Both the position numbers and the translations under genes were made by a program. A stretch of DNA of 64,000 nt from Microbacterium sp. Marseille-Q6648 (GTDB lineage: Bacteria; Actinomycetota; Actinomycetes; Actinomycetales; Microbacteriaceae), in assembly GCF_943181415.1 (NCBI RefSeq), contig NZ_CALPBZ010000006.1, positions 1 to 64,000 on the forward strand, in the 5' to 3' direction. Below the pieces are notes generated by a model. That model ran no database searches. It was not told where the DNA came from and saw only the letters and a program-made list of their open reading frames with translations. This document shows, piece after piece, positions 14,563-22,960 of the stretch (within the stretch, counting starts at the first letter, position 1; the number at the start of each line of letters is the position of its first letter).

Positions 14563-15666
14563 GTGTTCAACGAGCGTACGGCGATCGGTTTGGATGTGCA
14601 CGCGCGGAGCGTGCGAGCGGCGGCGATCGACTCGTCGACGGGTGAGGTGATCGAGGCGCGATTGCCCGCTACGACGGCGGAGGTCGTGGCGTGGGTGACG
14701 CAGATCGCGGCCCGGCTGGGGCCGGCGCATGCCGCGTATGAGGCGGGCCCGACCGGGTTCGGGCTGGCCCGGAGACTCGACGCGGCCGGTATCGCGGTGA
14801 CGGTCGCGGCGCCGTCGAAGATCATCCGGCCCGCAGGGGATCGGATCAAGACCGACGCGCGGGACGCGCTGCTGCTAAGTCGGCTGCTACGGATGGACGA
14901 GCTGGTCGCGGTGCGGGTGCCGACCGAGGCGGAGGAGTCGGCCAGGGATCTGGTGCGGGCGCGCGATGATGCCCGGGTGGAGCTGATGGCCGCCCGGCAT
15001 CGGCTATCCAAGCTGCTGCTGCGGCGCGGGATCGTGTATGCCGGAACCAACGCCTGGAGTCGAGACCACGACCGTTGGCTGCGCGCGGAACGCCGTGACG
15101 GGCTGGACGGCGCGGGCATCGGGACGTTGGCCGCGTTCGATGCCGGCTACGACGCGGTCACGCAGATCGTCGCTCGCAAGGACGGCCTGGACCGGGACAT
15201 CACCGCGATGGCGGCGGATTCGGAGTTCACTGCGGTCACAACGAGGTTGGGATGTCTGCGTGGGATCTCGACGTTGACCGGGTTCGCTCTCGCGGTCGAG
15301 ATCGGCGACTGGAACCGGCTCACCGGGTCGAGTATCGCCGCCTACCTCGGGCTGGTCCCATCGGAGCACTCCTCCGGCGGGTCCCGTACGTTGGGTCCGA
15401 TCACCAAGACCGGGAACACCCACGCCCGCCGGCTGCTGATCGAGTCCGCCTGGTATCACAAGCATCCCTACAGGATCGGGAAAATCATGCGGGACCGGTG
15501 GGCTCACGCGCCAGCCACCGCGGCAGCCCGCGGCGATGCCGGCAATCGGCGTCTTCACCACCGCTGGATGGTGCTGTCCGCGAAACAGAAGAAGCACACC
15601 GTCGCGAACACCGCGATCGCCCGCGAACTCGCCGGCTGGTGCTGGTCCCTGGCCGTCATGGACTGA
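14563..15666 (+). CDS. IS110-family DEDD transposase
   Basis: The 367-residue protein has the N-terminal RuvC-like DEDD domain (IGLDVHARSVRAAAID with the first Asp; YEAGPTGFGLARRL with Glu; KTDARDALLLSRLL with the DxxD pair) and the C-terminal Transposase_20 domain with LRGISTLTGFALAVEIGDW and the catalytic Ser in GLVPSEHSSGGS. The start is set by GGAGG at 14553-14557, six bases before the GTG at 14563; a longer frame from 14500 has no such site. It appears intact. It catalyses insertion of its own element, in this family guided by an RNA from the element's non-coding end. Confidence 0.93.
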   Translation: MFNERTAIGLDVHARSVRAAAIDSSTGEVIEARLPATTAEVVAWVTQIAARLGPAHAAYEAGPTGFGLARRLDAAGIAVTVAAPSKIIRPAGDRIKTDARDALLLSRLLRMDELVAVRVPTEAEESARDLVRARDDARVELMAARHRLSKLLLRRGIVYAGTNAWSRDHDRWLRAERRDGLDGAGIGTLAAFDAGYDAVTQIVARKDGLDRDITAMAADSEFTAVTTRLGCLRGISTLTGFALAVEIGDWNRLTGSSIAAYLGLVPSEHSSGGSRTLGPITKTGNTHARRLLIESAWYHKHPYRIGKIMRDRWAHAPATAAARGDAGNRRLHHRWMVLSAKQKKHTVANTAIARELAGWCWSLAVMD

Positions 15667-15956
15667 CCTTCCCGAGCCCGTCCCCGGACATCGGACACCG
15701 GAACGCATGCAGCGTGAAGAGAACACCAGCGATTCGACTGTGAGCAGCCAGGCCCCAGGCCACGGCCACGCTCGACCTCAGACAAGCTCGGATGCTCTCG
15801 CCGAAACAGGGTCCTGCGGTAACCAACCCGCGAATATCAGACTGACCACGCGTCGAAAGACACGCCGCACCCCGGCCCCACCCCCGCGGACGAAGAAGCG
15901 CCACCGAGCAGCCAGCCCGGTGGCGCTTCACCCTGCCCACTTGACAAGAAGCCCTA
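15667..15956 (+). ncRNA. Candidate bridge-RNA region of the IS110-family element
   Basis: These 290 bases after the transposase stop contain no gene. Near the end is a hairpin with 12-bp perfect arms (15895-15906 and 15918-15929, GAAGCGCCACCG and its complement) around an 11-nt loop. In IS110-family elements the non-coding end next to the recombinase gene encodes a structured bridge RNA specifying donor and target; elements with the longer right side resemble the IS1111 group. That this stretch encodes such an RNA is inference from size, position and the hairpin. Confidence 0.4.
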
Positions 15957-15960
15957 CATA

Positions 15961-17373
15961 TCAGTCGAGCAGCAGCGCGGGCTCCTCGAGGATCGACGCG
16001 ACGTCGGCGATGAAGCGCGACATGCCGTCACCGTCGATGACGCGGTGGTCGAACGATCCCGCGACCGTCGTCACCCAGCGCGGGCGCACCTCGCCGTCGA
16101 CCACCCACGGCTTCTGACGGATGGTGCCGAGTGCGACGATGCCCGACTCTCCGGGGTTGATGATCGGGGTTCCGGCGTCCATGCCGAACACGCCGATGTT
16201 GGTGATGGTGATCGTGCCGTTCTGCTGATCGGCCGGCGAGGTCTTGCCCTCGCGTGCGGTCAGGGTCAGGCGCTCGAGCGCGCGGGCGAGGTCGCGCATG
16301 GACAGGTCCTGGGCGTCCTTGATGTTCGGGACGAGAAGGCCGCGCGGGGTCGCCGCCGCGATCCCGAGGTTGACGTAACGGCGCACGCGGATCTCGGCGC
16401 CGGCCTCGCTCTCGACCCACGCGGCGTTCACCATCGGGGTGCGCCGCGCCGCCCAGATGACCGCGCGGGCCATGATGAGCAGCGGCGAGACCTTGACGTC
16501 TGCGAAGTCGGGCGACGCCTTCAGCCGCTTGACGAGCTCCATCGTGCGCGTGGCGTCGACGTCGGTCCACACCGACACGTGCGGGGCGGTGTACGCGGAC
16601 TGCACCATCGCGGACGACGTGGCCTTGCGCACGCCCTTGACCGCGATCGTCTCCTCACGGTCGGAGTCGGCGGACGCCGGCGGACGCGACGAGACGGATG
16701 CCGCGGCGGACGGCTGCGGGGCGGCGGGCGCCGCGGGGGCGCCTCCCCGCGACGACGGCGCCCCGACCGGGATGGACTCCTCGCGGACGTCTCCCCACTC
16801 GGGTGTCTGGATGTTGCGGAACACGCTGGCCTGCGAGGCGTGGCCGAGGACGTCCGCGCGCAGCACCTCTCCTGCGGGGCCGGTGGGCGACACCGCGGCC
16901 AGGTCGACGCCGAGGTCGCGCGCGAGCTTGCGGATGGGGGGCTTCGCGATCACCCCGACCGAGGAGGCGACGCGCTCGGTGGCGCTCGGAGCCGGCTTGC
17001 GGCGGCGGGACTGGACGTGTCCGCCGGTCCCGTAGCCGACCAGCACCGCCCCGTCGCCCTCGGGCGTGGCGGGCTCGGCGGGTTCACCATGCTCGCTCTG
17101 ACCGATCGTCGCGGGCTGGGCCGCGGCATCCGGTGCCGATTCGATCGTGATGATCGGTGCGCCGACGTTCACCGTCTGACCTTCGGCCGCCACCAGCTCG
17201 CCCACCGTGCCGGCGAAGGGAGACGGCAGCTCGACGAGCGACTTGGCCGTCTCGATCTCGACGAGCACGTCGTTGACGGCCACCGTGTCGCCGGGCGCGA
17301 CCCGCCACGACACGATCTCGGCCTCGGTGAGGCCCTCGCCGACATCGGGGAGGACGAAGGTCTGCGTGCTCAT
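15961..17373 (-). CDS. Dihydrolipoamide acyltransferase, E2 of a 2-oxoacid dehydrogenase complex
   Basis: The 470-residue protein has one lipoyl domain (residues 3-78; [14 protein letters not shown] with lipoylated Lys), an Ala/Pro-rich linker, a peripheral-subunit-binding domain (about 125-165; [20 protein letters not shown]), a second linker, and the catalytic acyltransferase domain ending in [15 protein letters not shown], whose His and Asp are the active site. It moves the acyl group from E1 to Co[13 protein letters not shown] and the E1 types favour a branched-chain complex. GAGGAGAT precedes the ATG at 17373. The stop codon lies only a few bases from the IS element. No E3 gene is nearby. 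Confidence 0.92.
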   Translation of the reverse strand: MSTQTFVLPDVGEGLTEAEIVSWRVAPGDTVAVNDVLVEIETAKSLVELPSPFAGTVGELVAAEGQTVNVGAPIITIESAPDAAAQPATIGQSEHGEPAEPATPEGDGAVLVGYGTGGHVQSRRRKPAPSATERVASSVGVIAKPPIRKLARDLGVDLAAVSPTGPAGEVLRADVLGHASQASVFRNIQTPEWGDVREESIPVGAPSSRGGAPAAPAAPQPSAAASVSSRPPASADSDREETIAVKGVRKATSSAMVQSAYTAPHVSVWTDVDATRTMELVKRLKASPDFADVKVSPLLIMARAVIWAARRTPMVNAAWVESEAGAEIRVRRYVNLGIAAATPRGLLVPNIKDAQDLSMRDLARALERLTLTAREGKTSPADQQNGTITITNIGVFGMDAGTPIINPGESGIVALGTIRQKPWVVDGEVRPRWVTTVAGSFDHRVIDGDGMSRFIADVASILEEPALLLD

Positions 17374-17429
17374 GAAGATCTCCTCTGCGGGATCGCTCTG
17401 CGGGATCGGTGGCGCATCCGGTGACGGGT

Positions 17430-18413
17430 TCAGTAGGCGAGCGCTCGATCGACGGCTTCGAGGACCCGGTCGGCGTCCGGCAGGTAGGTGCCCTCGAGCT
17501 TCGCGGGCGGGAACGGGGTGTCGAAGCCCGATACGCGCAGCACCGGCGCCTCGAGCGCGTAGAACGCCTGCTCCATGACCGTGGCCGAGATCTCGCTGCC
17601 CAGCGAGGTGAATCCGGGCGCCTCCTGCGCGTAGACCATGCGGCCGGTGCGCCGGACGGAGTCGAGGATCGGGCCGTAGTCGACCGGCGAGAGCGACCGC
17701 AGGTCGATGACCTCGCACGACGTGCCCTCGCCCTCGGCGACGGCGGCCGCCTGCAGCAGCGTGTGCACCATCGCGCCGTGGCCGACGAGGGTCACGTCGG
17801 TGCCGCGGCGCACGACGCGACTGGCGTGCAGCGCCAGCGCCGGCGCGGCGGTGTCGACCTCGTCCTTGAACCAGTACTTGCTCTTGGGCTCGAGGAAGAT
17901 CACCGGGTCGGGCGAGGCGATGGCGTGCTGGATCATCCAGTACCCGTCGTTCGGAGTGGACGGGCTCACCACCCGCAGGCCCGGGGTGTGCGTGAAGTAC
18001 GCCTCGGGGCTCTCCTGGTGATGCTCGACCGCCCCGATGTGACCGCCGTAGGGGATGCGGATGACGACAGGCATCTGCAGGGCGCCCTCGTGCCGGTACG
18101 TGATCTTGGCCAGCTGCGACGTGATCTGGTCGAAGGCGGGGAAGACGAACCCGTCGAACTGGATCTCGACGACCGGCCGGAAGCCGGTCATGGCCAGCCC
18201 GATCGCGGTGCCGACGATGCCGGACTCGGCAAGGGGCGTGTCGAGGACGCGTCGCTCGCCGAACTCCGCCTGCAGCCCCTCGGTGACGCGGAACACGCCA
18301 CCCAGGCGCCCGATGTCCTCGCCCATGAGCAGGACGCGGTCGCTGTCGGCGAGGGCGGCACGCAGGCCCGCGTTGATCGCACGGCTCAGCGGCATCGTCG
18401 TGACGTCGCTCAC
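17430..18413 (-). CDS. 2-oxoacid dehydrogenase E1 component, beta subunit
   Basis: The 327-residue protein is a transketolase-type E1 beta chain: [20 protein letters not shown] (Glu contacting ThDP), [39 protein letters not shown] and a C-terminal half with [20 protein letters not shown]. With the alpha subunit it decarboxylates the 2-oxo acid and acylates the E2 lipoyl arm. The start is a GTG at 18413 overlapping the E1alpha stop (GTGA), implying balanced synthesis of the two subunits. Confidence 0.93.
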   Translation of the reverse strand: MSDVTTMPLSRAINAGLRAALADSDRVLLMGEDIGRLGGVFRVTEGLQAEFGERRVLDTPLAESGIVGTAIGLAMTGFRPVVEIQFDGFVFPAFDQITSQLAKITYRHEGALQMPVVIRIPYGGHIGAVEHHQESPEAYFTHTPGLRVVSPSTPNDGYWMIQHAIASPDPVIFLEPKSKYWFKDEVDTAAPALALHASRVVRRGTDVTLVGHGAMVHTLLQAAAVAEGEGTSCEVIDLRSLSPVDYGPILDSVRRTGRMVYAQEAPGFTSLGSEISATVMEQAFYALEAPVLRVSGFDTPFPPAKLEGTYLPDADRVLEAVDRALAY

Positions 18414-19579
18414 GAGGCGCTCCCCTCGTCGAAGGATGCCTCGTACGAGGCGAGCCACGCCCGCTGCTCGTCGACGCGCGGGTGCGGCTCGGAGTAGACG
18501 TTCTCGAAGATCACGTCGCGGTCGAGTCCGCCGAGTTCGGTCGTGCGCACGCGCACATCGTCCGCCACGGCGTCGGCATCGGCATCCACCCCTGCGAAGA
18601 ACGCCTCACTCGCGCCGCGCCCCCGCAGGTACGCCGCCATGCGCGCGATCGGGTCGCGGCCGGCCCAGCTCTCCTCTTCGTCCGAGGTGCGGTACTTCGT
18701 CGGGTCGTCACTGGTCGTGTGCGCCCCCATGCGGTAGGTCATGGCCTCGATAGCGCGGGGGCCGGCACCACCGCGGGCCTCGTCGAGCGCCACGCGGGTG
18801 ACGGCGTAGCTGGCGAGCACGTCGTTTCCGTCGAGGGGGATGCTGGGCATGCCGTAGCCGTCGCCGCGCCGGTACAGCGGCGAGCGCGACTGCGTGGCGA
18901 CGGGCACCGAGATCGCCCACTGGTTGTTCTGCAGGAAGAACACCTCGGGGGTGTTGTAGCTGGCGGCGAAGACCATCGCCTCGTGGACGTCTCCCTGGCT
19001 GGACGCCCCGTCGCCGTAGTACACGATGACGGCTTCGTCCCGCTCGGGATCGCCGGTGCCGCAGCGTCCGTCGAACACCAGCCCCATGCCGAATCCGGTC
19101 GCATGGAGGGTCTGCGCGCCGAGGACCAGCGTGTACGGGTGCGTGTTGCCGTTCTTCGGGTCGAACGGGTTCCAGCCGCCGTGGGTGAGGCCGCGCATGA
19201 GCCGGATGATGTCGATGCCGTCGACACCCCGGATGCGCGTCACGACGTGCTCGCGATACGAGGGGAAGAGGTGGTCCTGCGTGCGCGCCGCCCGGGCGGA
19301 GCCGACCTGCGCGGCCTCCTGCCCGAGGCTCGGCGGCCAGAGGGCCAGCTGCCCCTGCCGCTGGAGGTTCGTGGCCTGGCGGTCGAAGGCGCGGATGATC
19401 ACCATGTCGCGGTACAGGCCCTCGAGCTCGACGTCGGCGAGCCCGTCGATGACCGACAGGTAGGGCTCGGCGGCGGCGGACGGGGCGAACGAGCCGTCCG
19501 CGGCGAGCACGCGCACGAGGCGCGGGTCGTCCGAGGGTGCCGCTGCGTCGGCGGGGGCCGAGATCTCAGGCGGGGTCAC
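18410..19579 (-). CDS. 2-oxoacid dehydrogenase E1 component, alpha subunit (branched-chain type)
   Basis: The 389-residue protein contains the thiamine-diphosphate motif [14 protein letters not shown]...NNQWAIS (about residues 190-230), [16 protein letters not shown], and the phosphorylation-loop-like [16 protein letters not shown]. The YRxGxHTTSDDPxxYR pattern is characteristic of branched-chain 2-oxoacid E1 alpha. It starts at a GTG directly after the aminotransferase gene; TAGCGT lies six bases before that GTG, so it may have its own leaderless promoter as well as readthrough. Confidence 0.92.
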   Translation of the reverse strand: MTPPEISAPADAAAPSDDPRLVRVLAADGSFAPSAAAEPYLSVIDGLADVELEGLYRDMVIIRAFDRQATNLQRQGQLALWPPSLGQEAAQVGSARAARTQDHLFPSYREHVVTRIRGVDGIDIIRLMRGLTHGGWNPFDPKNGNTHPYTLVLGAQTLHATGFGMGLVFDGRCGTGDPERDEAVIVYYGDGASSQGDVHEAMVFAASYNTPEVFFLQNNQWAISVPVATQSRSPLYRRGDGYGMPSIPLDGNDVLASYAVTRVALDEARGGAGPRAIEAMTYRMGAHTTSDDPTKYRTSDEEESWAGRDPIARMAAYLRGRGASEAFFAGVDADADAVADDVRVRTTELGGLDRDVIFENVYSEPHPRVDEQRAWLASYEASFDEGSAS

Positions 19580-19585
19580 CGTTCC

Positions 19586-19591
19586 ACGCTA
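19586..19591 (-). promoter_or_regulatory. -10-like TAGCGT six bases before the E1alpha start
   Basis: TAGCGT on the minus strand overlaps the stop codon of the upstream aminotransferase gene and is followed by GGAACG and GTG. It fits the leaderless arrangement seen at neighbouring genes and could give the dehydrogenase genes independent expression. No -35 consensus. Confidence 0.35.
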
Positions 19592-20725
19592 GCCCCTCGC
19601 CCGATGGGCCTCTGGGAGGTCGCTCACAACGGATGCCGCGATTCGTAGGACCTTGTCGACAGCCTCCTCCTCACCGACCGAGATCCGGATGCCGTCACCG
19701 GCGAACGCGCGCACGATCAGGCCCGCCTCGTCGAACGCCTGCGCGACCTCCACGGTGTCGCCGGCCGTGGGAAGCCACACGAAATTCCCCTGCGCCTCGG
19801 GCACGGCCCACCCGATGTCGCGGAGGCCCGCCGCCAGGCGATCGCGTCGCTCCGCGACGACGGCCACGCGCCCCAGCAGCTCGGACTCCGCGTCCAGGCT
19901 CGCCAAAGCCGCCGTCTCGGCCTGCCCGGTCACCGACAGCGGGATGCTCGTGCTGCGGGCGGCATCCAGCACACGGGGGTGACCGACCGCGAAGCCGACC
20001 CGCAGACCTGCGAGCCCGAACGCCTTGGAGAAGGTGCGCAGCACCACGACATTCGCGCGCGCGGGCCCGCCCGGCTCGCGAAGGCCGTTCACCGCGGTGG
20101 CGTCGGTCACGAACTCGGCGTAGGCCTCGTCGAGGATCACGAGCACGTCGCCCGGGACGCGCTCGACGAACGCGTCGAACTCCGCCTGCGTGACGATCGG
20201 GCCGGTGGGGTTGTTCGGGGTGCAGACGATGATCGCGCGGGTGCGATCGGTGACCGCGTCGGCCATGGCGTCGAGGTCGTGACGCGCCCCCTCGGCCAGG
20301 GGCACCATCACCGGCTTCGCCCCGGCCAGCACGGCCAGCCATGGGTACGCCTCGAACGAGCGCCACGCGAAGATCACCTCGTCGCCGGGAGAACAGGTCG
20401 CCTGTACGAGCTGGGCGAGGATCGAGACGCTTCCTGCTCCGACGTGAACTCCCTCGTCGGTCACCCCGAACCGCTCGGCCAGGCGCGCCCGCAGGCGACC
20501 GGCGGTGGCGTCGGGGTAGCGATTGAACGCGGATGCCGCGGCGACGGCCTCGACGACACCGGGCAGCGGTTCGAACGGGTTCTCGTTGCTCGAGAGCTTG
20601 AACGCCTCGGCGCCGGCCTGACGGCCCTGTTTGTAGGGCGGGAGCGCGGCGATCTCGGGACGGACCCGCACGGGGATGCCGGATGCCGGATGGTCAGGGG
20701 GCACGGGGCCGGGTTGCGCTGTCAC
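19589..20725 (-). CDS. Histidinol-phosphate/aromatic aminotransferase family (PLP fold type I)
   Basis: The 378-residue protein follows the HisC/Pat pattern: KLSSNENPFEPLPGV (substrate-binding), GAGSVSILAQLVQA (phosphate cup), CTPNNPTGPIVTQAEFDAF, ILDEAYAEFV and RTFSKAFGLAGLRVGF, in which the Lys of SKAF binds PLP. It could be histidinol-phosphate aminotransferase or the actinobacterial Pat enzyme acting on phenylalanine and other amino acids. Its position nine bases upstream of a branched-chain 2-oxoacid dehydrogenase, not in a his operon, favours a catabolic or broad role. The GTG start is preceded by TAGACT at a six-base distance. Confidence 0.88.
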   Translation of the reverse strand: MTAQPGPVPPDHPASGIPVRVRPEIAALPPYKQGRQAGAEAFKLSSNENPFEPLPGVVEAVAAASAFNRYPDATAGRLRARLAERFGVTDEGVHVGAGSVSILAQLVQATCSPGDEVIFAWRSFEAYPWLAVLAGAKPVMVPLAEGARHDLDAMADAVTDRTRAIIVCTPNNPTGPIVTQAEFDAFVERVPGDVLVILDEAYAEFVTDATAVNGLREPGGPARANVVVLRTFSKAFGLAGLRVGFAVGHPRVLDAARSTSIPLSVTGQAETAALASLDAESELLGRVAVVAERRDRLAAGLRDIGWAVPEAQGNFVWLPTAGDTVEVAQAFDEAGLIVRAFAGDGIRISVGEEEAVDKVLRIAASVVSDLPEAHRARG

Positions 20726-20731
20726 GAGCCG

Positions 20732-20737
20732 AGTCTA
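20732..20737 (-). promoter_or_regulatory. -10 element TAGACT six bases before the aminotransferase start
   Basis: TAGACT on the minus strand, then CGGCTC and the GTG start at 20725. No Shine-Dalgarno sequence is available, so a leaderless message covering aminotransferase and dehydrogenase genes is likely. Confidence 0.45.
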
Positions 20738-20834
20738 CGAGCCCGGTCCCGACCCCCGCTGGCCGAAGATCTCACAACGCGGCCCCTCCGCGCGGCTGAT
20801 TGCGCGGCGGCCGGGGCACTGGGAAACTGCCCGC

Positions 20835-21227
20835 ATGGGACTCCTCCTCCGCATCGTCGTGAACGCGTTCGCGATCTGGATCGTCACCCTCATCGATCCG
20901 CTCCAGGTCTCGGTCATCCCCTTCGAGCCCGGCGACACCCTGCAGCTGGTGCTCACCCTGCTGCTGGTCGCCCTCATCTTCGCGCTGGTGAACACCCTCA
21001 TCGGCACGGTGATCAAAGTGCTCGCCTTTCCGCTGTACATCCTCACGCTGGGGCTGATCGGCCTCATCATCAACGCCTTCCTGCTGTGGCTCACCGGGTG
21101 GATCACAGAGTTCTGGAGCTTCGGGCTGCGGGTCGAGGACTTCTGGTGGGGAGTCGTGGCCGCCCTCATCATCACGCTCATCAACTGGGTCTTCGGCCTG
21201 TTCCTGCGTCCCAAGAAGCAGGACTGA
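20835..21227 (+). CDS. Small membrane protein of the phage-holin-like family (Phage_holin_4_2)
   Basis: The 130-residue protein has four hydrophobic segments separated by short loops (LLRIVVNAFAIWIVTLI near the start, VLTLLLVALIFALVNTLIG, FPLYILTLGLIGLIINAF, and ALIITLINWVFGLFL at the end) and a basic C terminus RPKKQD. This is the layout of the widespread chromosomal 'phage holin family' proteins, which are not tied to prophages; function is unknown. No lysis genes are nearby. Confidence 0.75.
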   Translation: MGLLLRIVVNAFAIWIVTLIDPLQVSVIPFEPGDTLQLVLTLLLVALIFALVNTLIGTVIKVLAFPLYILTLGLIGLIINAFLLWLTGWITEFWSFGLRVEDFWWGVVAALIITLINWVFGLFLRPKKQD

Positions 21228-21228
21228 C

Positions 21229-22554
21229 CTACCCCCGCGTCGCGGCATACTCCACCGCATCGACGTCGACGGCCCGCCCGAGTTCGTCGAACACGTCGTG
21301 CACCGCGCCGACGCGCGGGTCCGCGGACGCATCGACGAGCTCGGCGGTCTCGGCGTAGCTCGCGAGACTGTGCGCCGGCACACGCAGATCCGCCGCGTCG
21401 GCCGAGGGGTGGAACTCCCGCTCGGCGATCAGGCTGCCCGGACCGCCGACACCACCCATGTGCCCGCCCCCCGCGAGGGCGCTCACCGGGTCGTCCGTGT
21501 GACGGATCGAGACGTTCAGCGTCGATGCCGACACATCGGCTTCGACGGGTGACCCGTACGACACCAGCGTGCGCACGTCGTAATCGCCCTCGAGCGCGAG
21601 ATGCGACGTGATCATCGCGCCCTGCGAGTGCCCGAACGCGTGAACGGCGTCGCCGGGGCGGGCACCCGCCGCCTCGAGCGCCTCGACGGTCGCCTGGTAC
21701 GACGTCGACCGCTCACCGCGATACAGCTGCACGTTCGACTTCGCGTCCCACGGGTCCGCACCGCCGAGCGTCGGCGACCGTGTGCCGGCGACGTACACGG
21801 CGTACTGCCGGGAGCCGTCGGCCATCGTGTACCGCTCGACCCGGACCCGCGCATCGCCGCCCTGAGGCATCCGTTCGGCCGCCGAGCGCAGGCCGGTCGG
21901 GGACGTCGCCGCGACGGCGGGCGCGGCGACGAGGGCGACCGGTGGCGGCGGACCGGTGAGGCGCGCGTCGCGCGGGATGCGGCCCCAGCCGCCGATGCCG
22001 ACCGTCACCGCCGTGCCCAGCACGAATCCGCCCACGCCCACCCCGCCGATGACGCCTCCGGCCATCCCGAAGACGCTCCCGACGTCTTGGCCGAATTCGG
22101 TGGACTGCCGCACCAGGTGGGCCGGCCACATGACCGCGCGGCCGGCTTCGAATCCGCGCGCGGCCTCCATCGCGTCGGGGTCGGCGGCCATGATCTGCGC
22201 ACGCCGCGCGTCGATACGCTCCATCGCGGCCGCGTCTCCGGCGAAGAACGCCGCCTGGTGCCGGGCGTTCAGCTCGACCAGCTCGTAGATCGCCGCCGCC
22301 GCCCGGAGCCGTTCGGCCAGCAGTGCCGCGGTGTCGCTCACTTCGCGGATGCGGAGGCCGAGCGCCGACGATGCCGCCGCCGCCTCCCAGGCGAGCCCGC
22401 GGTGTTCCAGAAGCAGCAGCTGCACGGGTCCGAGCTGAGCGCACACCGCGTCGAGCTCGCTCGCCGTCGCGTCGAATCGAGCCGCGGTGCGGCGGAGGGT
22501 CTCGGTGTCGACGGCGATCGCCCCGCCCCCGCGCAGTTCGATCCCCTCTGTCAC
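21229..22554 (-). CDS. Helical WXG-like N terminus fused to a lipase-like alpha/beta hydrolase domain
   Basis: The protein is 441 residues from a GTG at 22554. Residues 1-130 are predicted helical and Ala-rich, resembling secretion-associated WXG/LXG modules. A Gly-rich hydrophobic stretch follows at about 165-190 (GMAGGVIGGVGVGGFVLG). The C-terminal half is an alpha/beta hydrolase related to DUF1023: YAVYVAGTRSP, the nucleophile elbow FGHSQGAMI, an acid in RHTDDPVSAL and a late His in PAHSLASYAE. A secreted or surface esterase is plausible. Start and upstream stop overlap (GTGA), coupling it to the small WXG-like protein. Confidence 0.7.
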   Translation of the reverse strand: MTEGIELRGGGAIAVDTETLRRTAARFDATASELDAVCAQLGPVQLLLLEHRGLAWEAAAASSALGLRIREVSDTAALLAERLRAAAAIYELVELNARHQAAFFAGDAAAMERIDARRAQIMAADPDAMEAARGFEAGRAVMWPAHLVRQSTEFGQDVGSVFGMAGGVIGGVGVGGFVLGTAVTVGIGGWGRIPRDARLTGPPPPVALVAAPAVAATSPTGLRSAAERMPQGGDARVRVERYTMADGSRQYAVYVAGTRSPTLGGADPWDAKSNVQLYRGERSTSYQATVEALEAAGARPGDAVHAFGHSQGAMITSHLALEGDYDVRTLVSYGSPVEADVSASTLNVSIRHTDDPVSALAGGGHMGGVGGPGSLIAEREFHPSADAADLRVPAHSLASYAETAELVDASADPRVGAVHDVFDELGRAVDVDAVEYAATRG

Positions 22555-22847
22555 GGGCAGCTCCAGGCGAGGAGTCCTGCGTGGTCGCTCGCCCGTCGCG
22601 CCTCGTGGCGGGCCGTGTCGCCGACGCCGGTGAGCGCCACGGCGTCGTTCGCCCACGCGTCGGCCTGCGCGTGGAACTCGCGGGCCGCACGCGCCTGCCA
22701 GTCCGTGTCGGCGGCGAGCGACCACGTTCCCGACACGGCGTCGTGCAGGCGATCGAGGACCTTATCGAGCTCGCCGAGAGCGATCTGCAGGTCGACATGA
22801 GCGGATGCCGCCGCCGACGAGGTGGACGAGCAATACGCGAGGGTCAT
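22551..22847 (-). CDS. Small WXG100-like helical protein
   Basis: The 98-residue protein has two helical stretches around a central GTWSLAADTDWQ, followed by ARAAREFHAQADAWANDA. Size (about 100 residues), helical hairpin and the Trp-containing turn resemble WXG100 proteins exported by type VII systems, though a strict WxG is not present. It is translationally coupled to the lipase-like gene, as WXG-type chaperones or partners often are. CACGAT six bases before the ATG at 22847 suggests a leaderless start. Confidence 0.6.
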   Translation of the reverse strand: MTLAYCSSTSSAAASAHVDLQIALGELDKVLDRLHDAVSGTWSLAADTDWQARAAREFHAQADAWANDAVALTGVGDTARHEARRASDHAGLLAWSCP

Positions 22848-22883
22848 GCCCCCATCGTGTGCGCCGCGGCGGGGTCGAAAGGG

Positions 22884-22925
22884 CCCGGGCCGCGAACCTG
22901 TGTCGAGACAGGTCCGCGGCCCGGG
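22884..22925 (-). terminator. Terminator of the extracellular nuclease gene
   Basis: Arms 22884-22901 and 22908-22925 pair over 18 bp with a single A-C mismatch around a six-nt loop, followed on the minus strand by CCCTTTCG. It lies 36 bp after the nuclease stop codon. Confidence 0.85.
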
Positions 22926-22960
22926 TTGGGGAGGAGCCGATGGCTCCCGCACTCAGTCGA

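Larger units (their letters stand above)
14452..15956 (+). mobile_element. IS110-family insertion sequence (ends approximate)
   Basis: A complete IS110-type transposase gene is flanked by about 110 bp on the left and 290 bp on the right that belong to no other gene. IS110 elements lack terminal inverted repeats, so ends are hard to place; CCCTA occurs at 14452 and again at 15952 and could be the short core shared by both junctions. The element sits between the znuA promoter (ends about 14432) and the E2 stop codon (15961), two gene ends on the same strand. The long right-hand non-coding segment contains a strong hairpin. Confidence 0.7.

Noticed and set aside
20835-21227. Prophage signature from the holin-like gene
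   Set aside because: Neighbours are chromosomal metabolic genes, with no endolysin, integrase or structural genes; this family is widespread outside phages.
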